A stretch of 37,717 bases of DNA from assembly GCA_903858965.1 (NCBI GenBank), contig CAIOKY010000124.1, positions 1 through 37,717 on the forward strand, written 5' to 3'. Positions 26,250 through 33,261 of this stretch are shown here, one piece after another (position 1 is the stretch's first letter; every line of letters starts with the position of its first letter). The notes beneath the pieces were generated by a model that worked only from the letters and a program-made list of their open reading frames with translations, made no database searches and was not told where the DNA came from. This stretch comes from an uncultured Nitrosomonadales bacterium. GTDB lineage: Bacteria > Pseudomonadota > Gammaproteobacteria > Burkholderiales > Gallionellaceae. The translations under genes were made by a program, and so were the position numbers.

Positions 26250-26525
26250 CTATTTCAGATAAGACCGCAACACATTAACCACCTGTTCTAAATCCTGTTG
26301 GCGCTGTTTTGGAAGTGCCTCTTCTGATCCAAGCTGTTCACGGATATGATCCTCCAGCATTTCCACCATCAGGCCATTGACAGCACCTCGTATGGATGCA
26401 ATTTGTTGAAGTACCGCCATGCAGTCGGGCTCATCATTCAACGCTTTTTCCATGGCGTCTACTTGCCCCTTGATTCGCCGGACACGGAGCAGTAATTTTT
26501 TTCTTTCGTGGACTATATGCGACAT
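26250..26525 (-). CDS. RcnR/FrmR-family (CsoR superfamily) metal- or formaldehyde-sensing repressor
   Basis: A 91-residue all-helical DNA-binding repressor. The sequence runs RVRRIKGQVDAMEKAL, then CMAVLQQIASIRGAVNGLM, then LEDHIREQL. Counting from ATG 26525, it has His3, Cys35 and His60, but Gln64 in place of the His64 of RcnR; Ser2 replaces the Pro2 that FrmR uses for formaldehyde. The N-terminal MSH is RcnR-like, while RVRRI and DHIRE are FrmR-like, so the inducer cannot be read off. An AAAGG-type ribosome-binding site precedes ATG 26525; the longer frame to 26597 lacks support. It is divergent from modA and heads the porin/permease/ATPase unit. Confidence 0.88.
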   Translation of the reverse strand: MSHIVHERKKLLLRVRRIKGQVDAMEKALNDEPDCMAVLQQIASIRGAVNGLMVEMLEDHIREQLGSEEALPKQRQQDLEQVVNVLRSYLK

Positions 26526-26554
26526 GTAAAACCTTTCTTTGTTGGCGCTATAAA

Positions 26555-26571
26555 GTATAGTGGGGTATAGT
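26555..26571. promoter_or_regulatory. candidate operator of the RcnR/FrmR-like repressor
   Basis: GTATAGT-GGG-GTATAGT: two seven-base repeats in direct order around a G tract, 30 bases before the repressor gene. A G/C tract flanked by A/T-rich repeats is the known layout of sites bound by this family. It overlaps the -10 of the promoter reading into the repressor. Confidence 0.6.
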
Positions 26572-26597
26572 ATATTACGGATAATTATGGTGAACAA
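26569..26597 (-). promoter_or_regulatory. candidate sigma-70 promoter of the repressor/porin/ABC unit
   Basis: On the minus strand, TTGTTC (26597-26592) and TATACT (26574-26569) are 17 bases apart. The -10 is partly inside the candidate operator, so repressor binding would block the polymerase. Confidence 0.55.
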
Positions 26598-26635
26598 TAA
26601 ATACCTAAGTTAGCAAATTTTAAGTTCAAGTAATG

Positions 26636-26672
26636 TGTCGATAGTGGACATTCGATAAAAATATTATCGACA
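26636..26672. promoter_or_regulatory. palindrome upstream of modA, candidate ModE-type site
   Basis: TGTCGATA (26636-26643) and TATCGACA (26665-26672) form a perfect 8-bp inverted repeat; another TCGATA at 26652-26657 makes a tighter inner pair with 26665-26670 (spacer 7). It lies 23 bases before modA. Its TCGATA half-site loosely resembles the CGnTATA half of Mo-boxes, but the match is by eye. Confidence 0.45.
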
Positions 26673-26694
26673 ACCTAACGAGACCAAAATCAAG

Positions 26695-27477
26695 ATGCGT
26701 GTATTTAATCAACTTGCGGTGAGGGTAATAGTTTTCGTTTGTCTGCTGGTCGCAGGACAAACGGCGCAAGCGGACGAGAAGCTTACCATCGCCGCTGCCG
26801 CCGATCTCAAGTTTGCGCTGGACCAGATCGTCGTGTTGTTCAAGAGCACACATCCTGCGGCACAAATCGAAGCCATCTACGGTTCGTCCGGCAATTTCAG
26901 CACGCAGCTCCGCCAGGGCGCACCCTATGACCTTTATTTTTCCGCCGACATCGCCTATCCGCGTGCGCTCAAGGAAGAGGGGTTTGCCGCTTCCGAAGTG
27001 CAAACTTATGGAATGGGGCGTATCGTGCTGTGGAGCTTGACGCGCGACGCAAGCAAGATGACGCTGGCTGATTTGACCGATCCATCCATACAAAAGATTG
27101 CCATCGCGAATCCCCAGCATGCGCCCTACGGCAAGCGTGCAGAAGAGGCGCTCAGGGCATCGGGTGTGTGGGAAAAAGTTGAGTCCAAGCTGGTCTATGG
27201 CGAGAACATCGCGCAGACTGCGCAGTACGTGCAGAGTGGCAATGCCCAGATCGGCATCATTGCGTTGTCGCTGGCGCTCAGTCCGGAACTGGCGCAACAG
27301 GGCGGCTATGCGTTGATTCCAGACAAGCTGCATCAGCCATTGGAACAGGGTTTTATCATCACCAAACATGGTGCTGACAATACACTGGCGCATGAGTTCG
27401 CCGGTTTTATCACGGACAAACAGACCAAGGCGATCATGACCCGTTACGGTTTTGTGTTGCCGGACGCAGTAAAATGA
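26695..27477 (+). CDS. modA: Molybdate-binding periplasmic protein ModA
   Basis: Captures molybdate (and tungstate) in the periplasm for the ModBC importer. Of 260 residues, the first about 24 are a signal peptide ending near GQTAQA. The mature part begins [18 protein letters not shown], with the oxyanion-binding AAADL and the [18 protein letters not shown] segment; [14 protein letters not shown] and [18 protein letters not shown] are further family marks. It is followed four bases later by modB. A palindrome lies in its short upstream region, shared with the divergent RcnR/FrmR-like gene. Confidence 0.95.
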   Translation: MRVFNQLAVRVIVFVCLLVAGQTAQADEKLTIAAAADLKFALDQIVVLFKSTHPAAQIEAIYGSSGNFSTQLRQGAPYDLYFSADIAYPRALKEEGFAASEVQTYGMGRIVLWSLTRDASKMTLADLTDPSIQKIAIANPQHAPYGKRAEEALRASGVWEKVESKLVYGENIAQTAQYVQSGNAQIGIIALSLALSPELAQQGGYALIPDKLHQPLEQGFIITKHGADNTLAHEFAGFITDKQTKAIMTRYGFVLPDAVK

Positions 27478-27481
27478 TTCG

Positions 27482-28165
27482 ATGGATTCAACAATTTCCC
27501 CTGCCGATCTTGCCGCGATCTGGCTGACCATCAAACTGGCCACGGTAGTGACCGCCATTTTATTGCTGGTTGGCACGCCGCTCGCGTGGTGGCTGGCGCG
27601 CACCCGTTGCTGGTGGAAAGGTGCGGTCGGCGCTGTCGTGGCACTGCCTATCGTATTGCCGCCGACCGTGATCGGTTTTTATCTGCTGGTGGCGATGGGG
27701 CCGCATGGGCCGCTCGGTCAACTCACCCAAACGTTGGGCATCGGATTGTTGCCTTTTACGTTTGCCGGGCTGGTGGTCGCCTCGGTGATCTATTCACTGC
27801 CTTTCGTGGTGCAGCCGCTGCAAAATGCCTTCGAGGCCATACCTGAGCGCACCCTTGAAATTGCCTCGACGCTGCGTGCTTCCGCACTGGACACTTTCTT
27901 TAGTGTGGCACTGCCGTTGGCCAAGCCTGGTTTGTTCACTGCTTCGGTGCTTGGTTTTGCGCACACCGTCGGCGAATTCGGCGTGGTGCTGATGATAGGC
28001 GGCAACATCCCGGATCAGACGCGCGTGGCGTCGGTGCAAATTTACGATCACGTCCAGGCAATGGAATACACGCAAGCGCATTGGCTGTCGGCGGCGCTGC
28101 TGCTGTTCTCTTTTGCGGTGTTGCTGTTGCTGTATACATTCCATCCCACCGGGAAGCGAAAATGA
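27482..28165 (+). CDS. modB: Molybdate ABC transporter permease ModB
   Basis: Inner-membrane permease of 227 residues with about five membrane helices forming the molybdate channel as a dimer. The EAA motif region reads [24 protein letters not shown], seen here as two pieces around SALDTFF, and [14 protein letters not shown] is the typical ModB stretch. The first helix has [20 protein letters not shown]. It starts at ATG 27482, four bases after modA, and its TGA overlaps the modC ATG. Confidence 0.94.
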   Translation: MDSTISPADLAAIWLTIKLATVVTAILLLVGTPLAWWLARTRCWWKGAVGAVVALPIVLPPTVIGFYLLVAMGPHGPLGQLTQTLGIGLLPFTFAGLVVASVIYSLPFVVQPLQNAFEAIPERTLEIASTLRASALDTFFSVALPLAKPGLFTASVLGFAHTVGEFGVVLMIGGNIPDQTRVASVQIYDHVQAMEYTQAHWLSAALLLFSFAVLLLLYTFHPTGKRK

Positions 28166-29238
28166 CGGCCATTCACGCCCGATTCAAACTCGACTATCCG
28201 GGCTTCACCCTGGATGTCGATATTAAACTGCCCGGCAGCGGCGTCACCGCATTGTTCGGCCCCTCCGGTTCTGGCAAGACTACGCTGTTGCGCTGCATCG
28301 CCGGATTGGAACATGCGGAAGGCGGATTGTTGCGGATGAACGATCAGGTGTGGCAGGACGGAGAAAAATTTCTGCCGACCCATGCGCGTTCGCTTGGTTA
28401 TGTGTTTCAGGAAGCAGGCTTATTTCCGCATCTATCGGTGCGGCGTAATCTGGAATATGGGCTGATACGCATCGTTCCCGATAAACGTAAGGTGCAGCTT
28501 GAACAGGTGGTGGAGTTGCTGGGGTTGAGTAAATTGATGGCCCGCACAGATCCCACCAGTCTGTCGGGCGGAGAGCGGCAGCGCATTGCCATTGGCCGGG
28601 CCTTGCTCACCAGCCCGAATCTGTTGCTGATGGATGAACCCTTGTCTGCACTTGATGCTGCCAGCAAGCAGGAAATTTTCCCCTATCTGGAACGGCTGCA
28701 CCGGGAGCTGGAAATCCCGGTGTTGTATGTCAGCCATGCGCTGGATGAAGTGGCGCGGCTGGCGGATCATCTGGTGCTGCTCGAGCAGGGCCGCGTCATT
28801 GCGAATGGTACGCTCGGAGAAACGCTGTCGCGGCTCGATTTACCGACCGCGCATCTGGATGATGCGGGTGCGGTGATCGAGGCGAAGGTAGCGATGCACG
28901 ACGAGGCCTATAGCCTCACGCGGCTGGATTTTTCCGGCGGCAGTTTGTGGGTGAGCAAGATCGAACGCGCAGCAGGCACGCTGATGCGCGCACGCGTATT
29001 GGCTCGCGACGTGAGCGTTGCGATCGCGGCGCCGCATGGTTCCAGCATCACCAACATCGTCGCTGCGCGCATTGTCGAGATTCGCGACGAGGGGCGGGAT
29101 CGCGTCAGCTTGCGCCTGGCCGTCGGTGGCGGGCAGACTTTGCTGTCGCGGATCACGCGCCGTTCGCGCGACCAGCTTGGACTGGTCGCCGGTATGGAAG
29201 TGTATGCACAAGTGAAGAGCGTTGCGTTGATTGCGTAA
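28162..29238 (+). CDS. modC: Molybdate ABC transporter ATP-binding protein ModC
   Basis: ATPase of 358 residues powering ModB. Walker [10 protein letters not shown] is at residues 33-41, the signature [15 protein letters not shown] begins at 134, Walker B is [12 protein letters not shown], and the switch histidine is in [11 protein letters not shown]. The last about 70 residues are a Mop/TOBE molybdate-binding domain ([19 protein letters not shown], here [18 protein letters not shown]), which in ModC senses internal molybdate. The start at 28162 overlaps the modB stop (ATGA); a longer frame to 28081 is only the modB shadow. Confidence 0.95.
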   Translation: MTAIHARFKLDYPGFTLDVDIKLPGSGVTALFGPSGSGKTTLLRCIAGLEHAEGGLLRMNDQVWQDGEKFLPTHARSLGYVFQEAGLFPHLSVRRNLEYGLIRIVPDKRKVQLEQVVELLGLSKLMARTDPTSLSGGERQRIAIGRALLTSPNLLLMDEPLSALDAASKQEIFPYLERLHRELEIPVLYVSHALDEVARLADHLVLLEQGRVIANGTLGETLSRLDLPTAHLDDAGAVIEAKVAMHDEAYSLTRLDFSGGSLWVSKIERAAGTLMRARVLARDVSVAIAAPHGSSITNIVAARIVEIRDEGRDRVSLRLAVGGGQTLLSRITRRSRDQLGLVAGMEVYAQVKSVALIA

Positions 29239-29295
29239 TATAATAGCCGCCAGACGTTTGCCGGTTAATATCTATATATATGGAGTCAATTTGAA

Positions 29296-29508
29296 ATGAG
29301 CCGTTTATTTTTGCTGTTTGCCATCGCAGCGGTGGTTTACCTGCTGATCAAGTCTTATCGCAAGAACGTGCCTCAGCAGGATCAAACAGTGACCGAGGAT
29401 ATGGTGCGTTGCGCGCATTGCGGTGTGCATTTGCCCAAGAGCGAGAGTATCCTGGTTGGCGGACATTTCTTTTGCGGCGCGGAACACCGTGATGCTTATC
29501 GGAAATAG
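29296..29508 (+). CDS. PP0621-family small membrane-anchored zinc-ribbon-like protein
   Basis: A 70-residue protein with one N-terminal membrane helix (LFLLFAIAAVVYLLIKSY) and a compact metal-binding tail: CAHCGVHLPKSES, then FFCGAEHRDAY, giving three cysteines and one or two histidines suited to one zinc ion. The function of the family is not established. A GGAG lies ten or so bases before ATG 29296. It precedes the PilS-like kinase by 18 bases, an order common in betaproteobacteria, and is probably in the same transcript. Confidence 0.8.
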   Translation: MSRLFLLFAIAAVVYLLIKSYRKNVPQQDQTVTEDMVRCAHCGVHLPKSESILVGGHFFCGAEHRDAYRK

Positions 29509-29526
29509 GCAAAGCCTCGCAATCGT

Positions 29527-31134
29527 ATGTCGATCCAACTCGCATTGAGTCCGATGACTGACAAACCCGTAGCAAATTTCACCCCCCCCGTCGATTTCTG
29601 GCGTTCCCTGCGTTATTTCAATCTGTACCGGCTGATGCTGGCCAGTCTGTTCGTTTTTCTCGCCGGCATACTCAGTTCTTCACTATCGCTGGATGCTTTC
29701 CATTTGCTTCTGTTTTTCAGCGCAAGCGTGGTGTATCTGGCGGCGGTGCTGTTGTCGTTCATTCCACTGAGTTTGCGCTGGCCGCGTTTTACCTGGCAAC
29801 TGGCTATACAAATAGGCGTGGACATTGTCGCGCTGACCGTACTTTCTTATGCCAGCGGCGGGATAAAGAGCAATGTCGGCCTGCTGTTGCTGGTTTCGCT
29901 GGCCGCGGCCGGATTGATCAGCCGCGGAACGATCACCCTGTTCTTTGCCGCATTGGCCAGCATCGCGGCACTGCTGGAGCATTCCTATGCGGTGCTGTAT
30001 GACGATGTTGCGGCGGGTTTGTATGTCCAGGTCGGATTGTTGTGCATGGCTTATTTTGCGGTGGCCTGGCTGGCGCACACACTGGCCAAATATGCCGTGG
30101 ACAGTCAATTGTTGGCCCAACGCAGGGGCCGGGACCTGGTCAGCTTGTCCGAGGCGAATCGCCTGGTGATGCGCGATATGCAGGATGGCGTACTGGTGGT
30201 GGACGGCGAAGGCCTGATCATGCAAATGAATGCCCGCGCCGAACGAATGTTGCGCAAGAGTATCGGTCCGGAGAGTTCTTTGTCAGCGACCTTTCCGATC
30301 CTGTTCGGGCAGTATGCGCTGTGGAAGCAAACCGGCGGTGCGAGCCGCGATACCCTGCAGCTGGATGTGGGCCTGCAAGCCAGGCTGCGCTTTGTTCCGA
30401 TCGAACATGATGCATCGCACGGCGTGGTGGTTTTTCTGGAAGACATGCAGCGGGTAAGGGCCGAGGCGCAACAGATCAAGCTCGCCGCACTGGGGCGCCT
30501 GACCGCGAACATCGCTCACGAGGTGAGAAACCCCTTGTCAGCGATCAGTTATGCGACCGAATTGTTGCAAGAGGAGCGGGGCGATGCCAAGCAGCAGCGC
30601 TTGCTGCAGATCGTGCAGGACAACACGCAACGCATCAATCAGATCGTGCAGGACGTGATGCAATTGAATCGGCGAGATCGCGCCCAACCGGAGATTTTCG
30701 AGCTGGATGCGATGTTGCACACCTTTATCGAGGAGTTTGATCTGGCGGAACGGATCAATTCTGGCGTAATGGTGCCGGCTGGGTTGCATGGTATAGAGGT
30801 TTCCTTCGATCGCGGCCACTTGCGGCAGGTGCTGTGGAACCTGTGCCGTAATGCGCTGCGCTACGGGAGTAAGTTACCCGGCAGTGTTATCTTGGCGACG
30901 AATGCCGAAGATGGGCACACGGTACTGGATGTGCAAGACGACGGTCCCGGGATATCCGCCGAACACCAGGGCAAGCTGTTCGAGCCTTTTTTTACCACGG
31001 TGGCCGAGGGTACCGGCTTGGGTCTGTATATCGCCAAGGAGTTGTGTGAAGCGAATGGTGCGCGGCTGGAATATCATGCGGTCGCGGCACGGGCGGGCGC
31101 CTGTTTCCGTATAACATTTGGAGATTCGCATTAG
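29527..31134 (+). CDS. pilS: PilS-like membrane sensor histidine kinase
   Basis: Two-component kinase of 535 residues. The first about 190 residues hold six hydrophobic segments as in PilS; a PAS-like domain follows (MQDGVLVVDGEGLIMQMN). The phosphorylation site is His331 in NIAHEVRNPLSAISYA, and the ATPase part has the N box LWNLCRNALRYG, DVQDDGPGI and GTGLGLYIAKELC. In PilSR systems the kinase senses pilin levels and controls type IV pili. No pilin gene is in this window, so the target is inferred. Start at ATG 29527 or 29554. It ends 57 bases before its response regulator. Confidence 0.83.
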   Translation: MSIQLALSPMTDKPVANFTPPVDFWRSLRYFNLYRLMLASLFVFLAGILSSSLSLDAFHLLLFFSASVVYLAAVLLSFIPLSLRWPRFTWQLAIQIGVDIVALTVLSYASGGIKSNVGLLLLVSLAAAGLISRGTITLFFAALASIAALLEHSYAVLYDDVAAGLYVQVGLLCMAYFAVAWLAHTLAKYAVDSQLLAQRRGRDLVSLSEANRLVMRDMQDGVLVVDGEGLIMQMNARAERMLRKSIGPESSLSATFPILFGQYALWKQTGGASRDTLQLDVGLQARLRFVPIEHDASHGVVVFLEDMQRVRAEAQQIKLAALGRLTANIAHEVRNPLSAISYATELLQEERGDAKQQRLLQIVQDNTQRINQIVQDVMQLNRRDRAQPEIFELDAMLHTFIEEFDLAERINSGVMVPAGLHGIEVSFDRGHLRQVLWNLCRNALRYGSKLPGSVILATNAEDGHTVLDVQDDGPGISAEHQGKLFEPFFTTVAEGTGLGLYIAKELCEANGARLEYHAVAARAGACFRITFGDSH

Positions 31135-31191
31135 TTACTTATTGAGGATCACAGCTTGTATTTCAACAGGCGGTCCGGAGATGACGGGGGC

Positions 31192-32559
31192 ATGAACATG
31201 GCAGACAGTTCTCGGATAAAAGGCGCCAGTGTGTTGCTGGTGGACGATGAACCGGACATACTGGAGTTGCTGGAATTGACGCTGTCCAAAATGGGGCTTG
31301 AGGTCGACAAGGCCGGCAATGTGCGCGAGGCGTTGGCGAAGCTGGCGGCACGGCGCTATGACTTGTGTCTGACCGACATGCGCTTGCCCGATGGCGACGG
31401 TTTGCAGGTGGTGCAGCATATCGCGCAGCATAATCTGGATGTCCCGGTGGCGGTGATCACCGCGCATGGCAATATGGAAAATGCCGTGACCGCCCTCAAG
31501 ACCGGGGCGTTCGATTACCTGAGCAAACCGGTATCGCTGGATCAATTGCGCGCACTGGTGAAATCCGCGCTGAATCTGCCCCAGGCGGGACCGTCTGGCG
31601 ACAAAATGCTGCTCGGACATTCGGCGTCCATGCAGAAGGTGCGCGATCTGATCAAGCGAGTTGCGCGCAGCCAGGCACCGGTGCATATCAGCGGCGAATC
31701 CGGTAGTGGCAAGGAATTGGCGGCACGGCTGATCGTGCAGAGCGGTGCGCGACACGATCAACCGTTTATCGCAGTGAACTGCGGGGCGATCCCGGGCAAT
31801 CTGATGGAAAACGAATTCTTCGGCTACAAAAAGGGTGCGTTCACCGGGGCGGACAGGGATAGAGACGGCTTCTTTCAGGCGGCGCACGGCGGGACATTGT
31901 TTCTGGACGAGGTGGCCGACTTACCCTTGGCCATGCAGGTGAAATTGTTGCGTGCCATACAGGAAAAACGTGTACGCAAGATCGGCGCCACCGGCGAAGA
32001 GGCGGTAGATGTGCGTATCATGAGCGCGACACACCACGATCTGGCTGAATTCGTGCGACAGGGCAAGTTTCGCCAGGACCTGTATTACCGTTTGAATGTG
32101 ATCCCGATCCACATGCCGGCGCTGCGGGAGATGCGCGAGGACATACCCGGGATAGCACAACGGATACTGGAGCGTCTGCGCGGCGAAACGGAGGTGCATT
32201 TTTCGGAAAACGCCTTGCCTGCGCTGCAGAGCTACAGCTTTCCGGGCAACGTGCGCGAACTGGAAAACATCATTGAAAGGGCGTTGGCGATGTGTCCGGG
32301 AGCGCTGATCGAGGAACAGGATTTGTTGCTGGTGCCCGTTGAACATGACCAATCGGATGGTGAATCGCTGGGTGACAAACACCCGCTGCCGGAATACCTG
32401 GATCGTGTCGAAAAGCAGGCATTGCTGGAGGCGTTGCAACAGACCGGATTTAATCGTACGGCTGCCGCCAAGTTGTTGGGATTGACGTTCCGAACCATGC
32501 GCTACCGTATGGAGCGGCTCGGCATCAAGGATCCTCATGGAGCAGATGATGCGGAATGA
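31192..32559 (+). CDS. pilR: PilR-like sigma-54-dependent response regulator
   Basis: NtrC-family activator of 455 residues. The receiver domain (residues about 8-120) has the acidic pair in LLVDDEPD and the phospho-acceptor Asp62 in LCLTDMRLPDG, with the switch lysine in YLSKPVS. The AAA+ domain has Walker A GESGSGKELAARLI, the sigma-54 contact loop GAFTGAD, Walker B GTLFLDEVADL and the arginine-finger stretch FRQDLYYRLNVIPI. A Fis-type helix-turn-helix closes the protein (TGFNRTAAAKLLGLTFRTMR). ATG 31192 follows a G-rich ribosome-binding site; ATG 31198 is an alternative. It acts with the adjacent kinase; ampD overlaps its 3' end by 23 bases. Confidence 0.87.
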   Translation: MNMADSSRIKGASVLLVDDEPDILELLELTLSKMGLEVDKAGNVREALAKLAARRYDLCLTDMRLPDGDGLQVVQHIAQHNLDVPVAVITAHGNMENAVTALKTGAFDYLSKPVSLDQLRALVKSALNLPQAGPSGDKMLLGHSASMQKVRDLIKRVARSQAPVHISGESGSGKELAARLIVQSGARHDQPFIAVNCGAIPGNLMENEFFGYKKGAFTGADRDRDGFFQAAHGGTLFLDEVADLPLAMQVKLLRAIQEKRVRKIGATGEEAVDVRIMSATHHDLAEFVRQGKFRQDLYYRLNVIPIHMPALREMREDIPGIAQRILERLRGETEVHFSENALPALQSYSFPGNVRELENIIERALAMCPGALIEEQDLLLVPVEHDQSDGESLGDKHPLPEYLDRVEKQALLEALQQTGFNRTAAAKLLGLTFRTMRYRMERLGIKDPHGADDAE

Positions 32560-33106
32560 CGGTCTGCTCCAAGTCGATACGCACGGGTTGCTGTCCGGTT
32601 GCGAATATGTCCCGTCACCAAATTGCGATGAGCGTCCCGCCGGTGCGATCGAGTTGCTGGTAATACACAACATCAGCCTGCCGCCGGACGAGTTCGGCGG
32701 CGATGGTGTGCGGCGATTGTTTACCAACACTCTGGACGTGACCACCCATCCCTATTATCCGACCATAGCCGCACTGAAGGTCTCGGCGCATTTTCTGGTG
32801 TGCCGTGACGGACAGATGGTCCAGTTCGTTCCCTGTGTGAAGCGGGCGTGGCATGCCGGGGAATCCTGCTGGCAGGGGGTATCCCGCTGCAATGATTTTT
32901 CCATAGGCGTCGAGTTGGAGGGCAGCGATACCGTGCCTTTCACGGATGTGCAATATGCTGCGCTTGGCCGCTTGACCCTGGCGTTGCGCGCAGCCTATCC
33001 GATACGCGGCATTGCCGGCCACAGTGACATCGCGCCGCAGCGCAAGACCGATCCCGGCCCCTGTTTTGACTGGCTGCGCTATCTTGCCAGCATGGGTGAA
33101 GCATAA
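32537..33106 (+). CDS. ampD: 1,6-anhydro-N-acetylmuramyl-L-alanine amidase AmpD
   Basis: Cytoplasmic zinc amidase that removes the peptide from anhydromuropeptides during cell-wall recycling; in some bacteria its loss induces AmpC beta-lactamase through AmpR. The 189-residue protein holds the zinc ligands in LVIHNISLPP and IAGHSDIAPQRKTDPG (histidine and aspartate), and the VSAHFLVCRDGQMVQFV and AWHAGESCWQG stretches of the family. No signal peptide is seen, in line with AmpD rather than periplasmic AmiD. It begins within the pilR-like gene. No ampR or ampC is visible here. Confidence 0.93.
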   Translation: MEQMMRNDGLLQVDTHGLLSGCEYVPSPNCDERPAGAIELLVIHNISLPPDEFGGDGVRRLFTNTLDVTTHPYYPTIAALKVSAHFLVCRDGQMVQFVPCVKRAWHAGESCWQGVSRCNDFSIGVELEGSDTVPFTDVQYAALGRLTLALRAAYPIRGIAGHSDIAPQRKTDPGPCFDWLRYLASMGEA

Positions 33107-33170
33107 ATATTTATCGATTAACACGGAGGAGATAAATCAGGCCACTTTTCGCTTGCAATATTTTTGTTAG

Positions 33171-33217
33171 CTACTACAATTAGCCCCGCTGCTAGAAAAT
33201 AATACTAGATATAGTGG
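33171..33217. promoter_or_regulatory. paired NrdR-box-like sites upstream of nrdA
   Basis: Two 16-base sites centred on CTACAATTAG (33174-33183) and CTAGATATAG (33205-33214), 31 bases apart centre to centre. Known NrdR boxes come as such pairs with 15-16 bases between 16-base palindromes and CTA/TAG arms. The second site is close to consensus, the first weaker. They lie 45-91 bases before nrdA, the place where this repressor acts on reductase genes. Confidence 0.6.
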
Positions 33218-33261
33218 TTTTGGTTTTTTGGGGTTAACAAAGATTTCAAGGGAGTAAGTTT

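Noticed and set aside
26250-26525. Straight FrmR (formaldehyde sensor) assignment
   Set aside because: Pro2, which is needed for formaldehyde cross-linking, is Ser here, and no frmA or frmB gene is adjacent; left as RcnR/FrmR-like.
26626-27603. Minus-strand frame of 325 codons opposite modA
   Set aside because: modA on the plus strand has a signal peptide and oxyanion-binding motifs; the opposite frame is a shadow and crosses the modA promoter.
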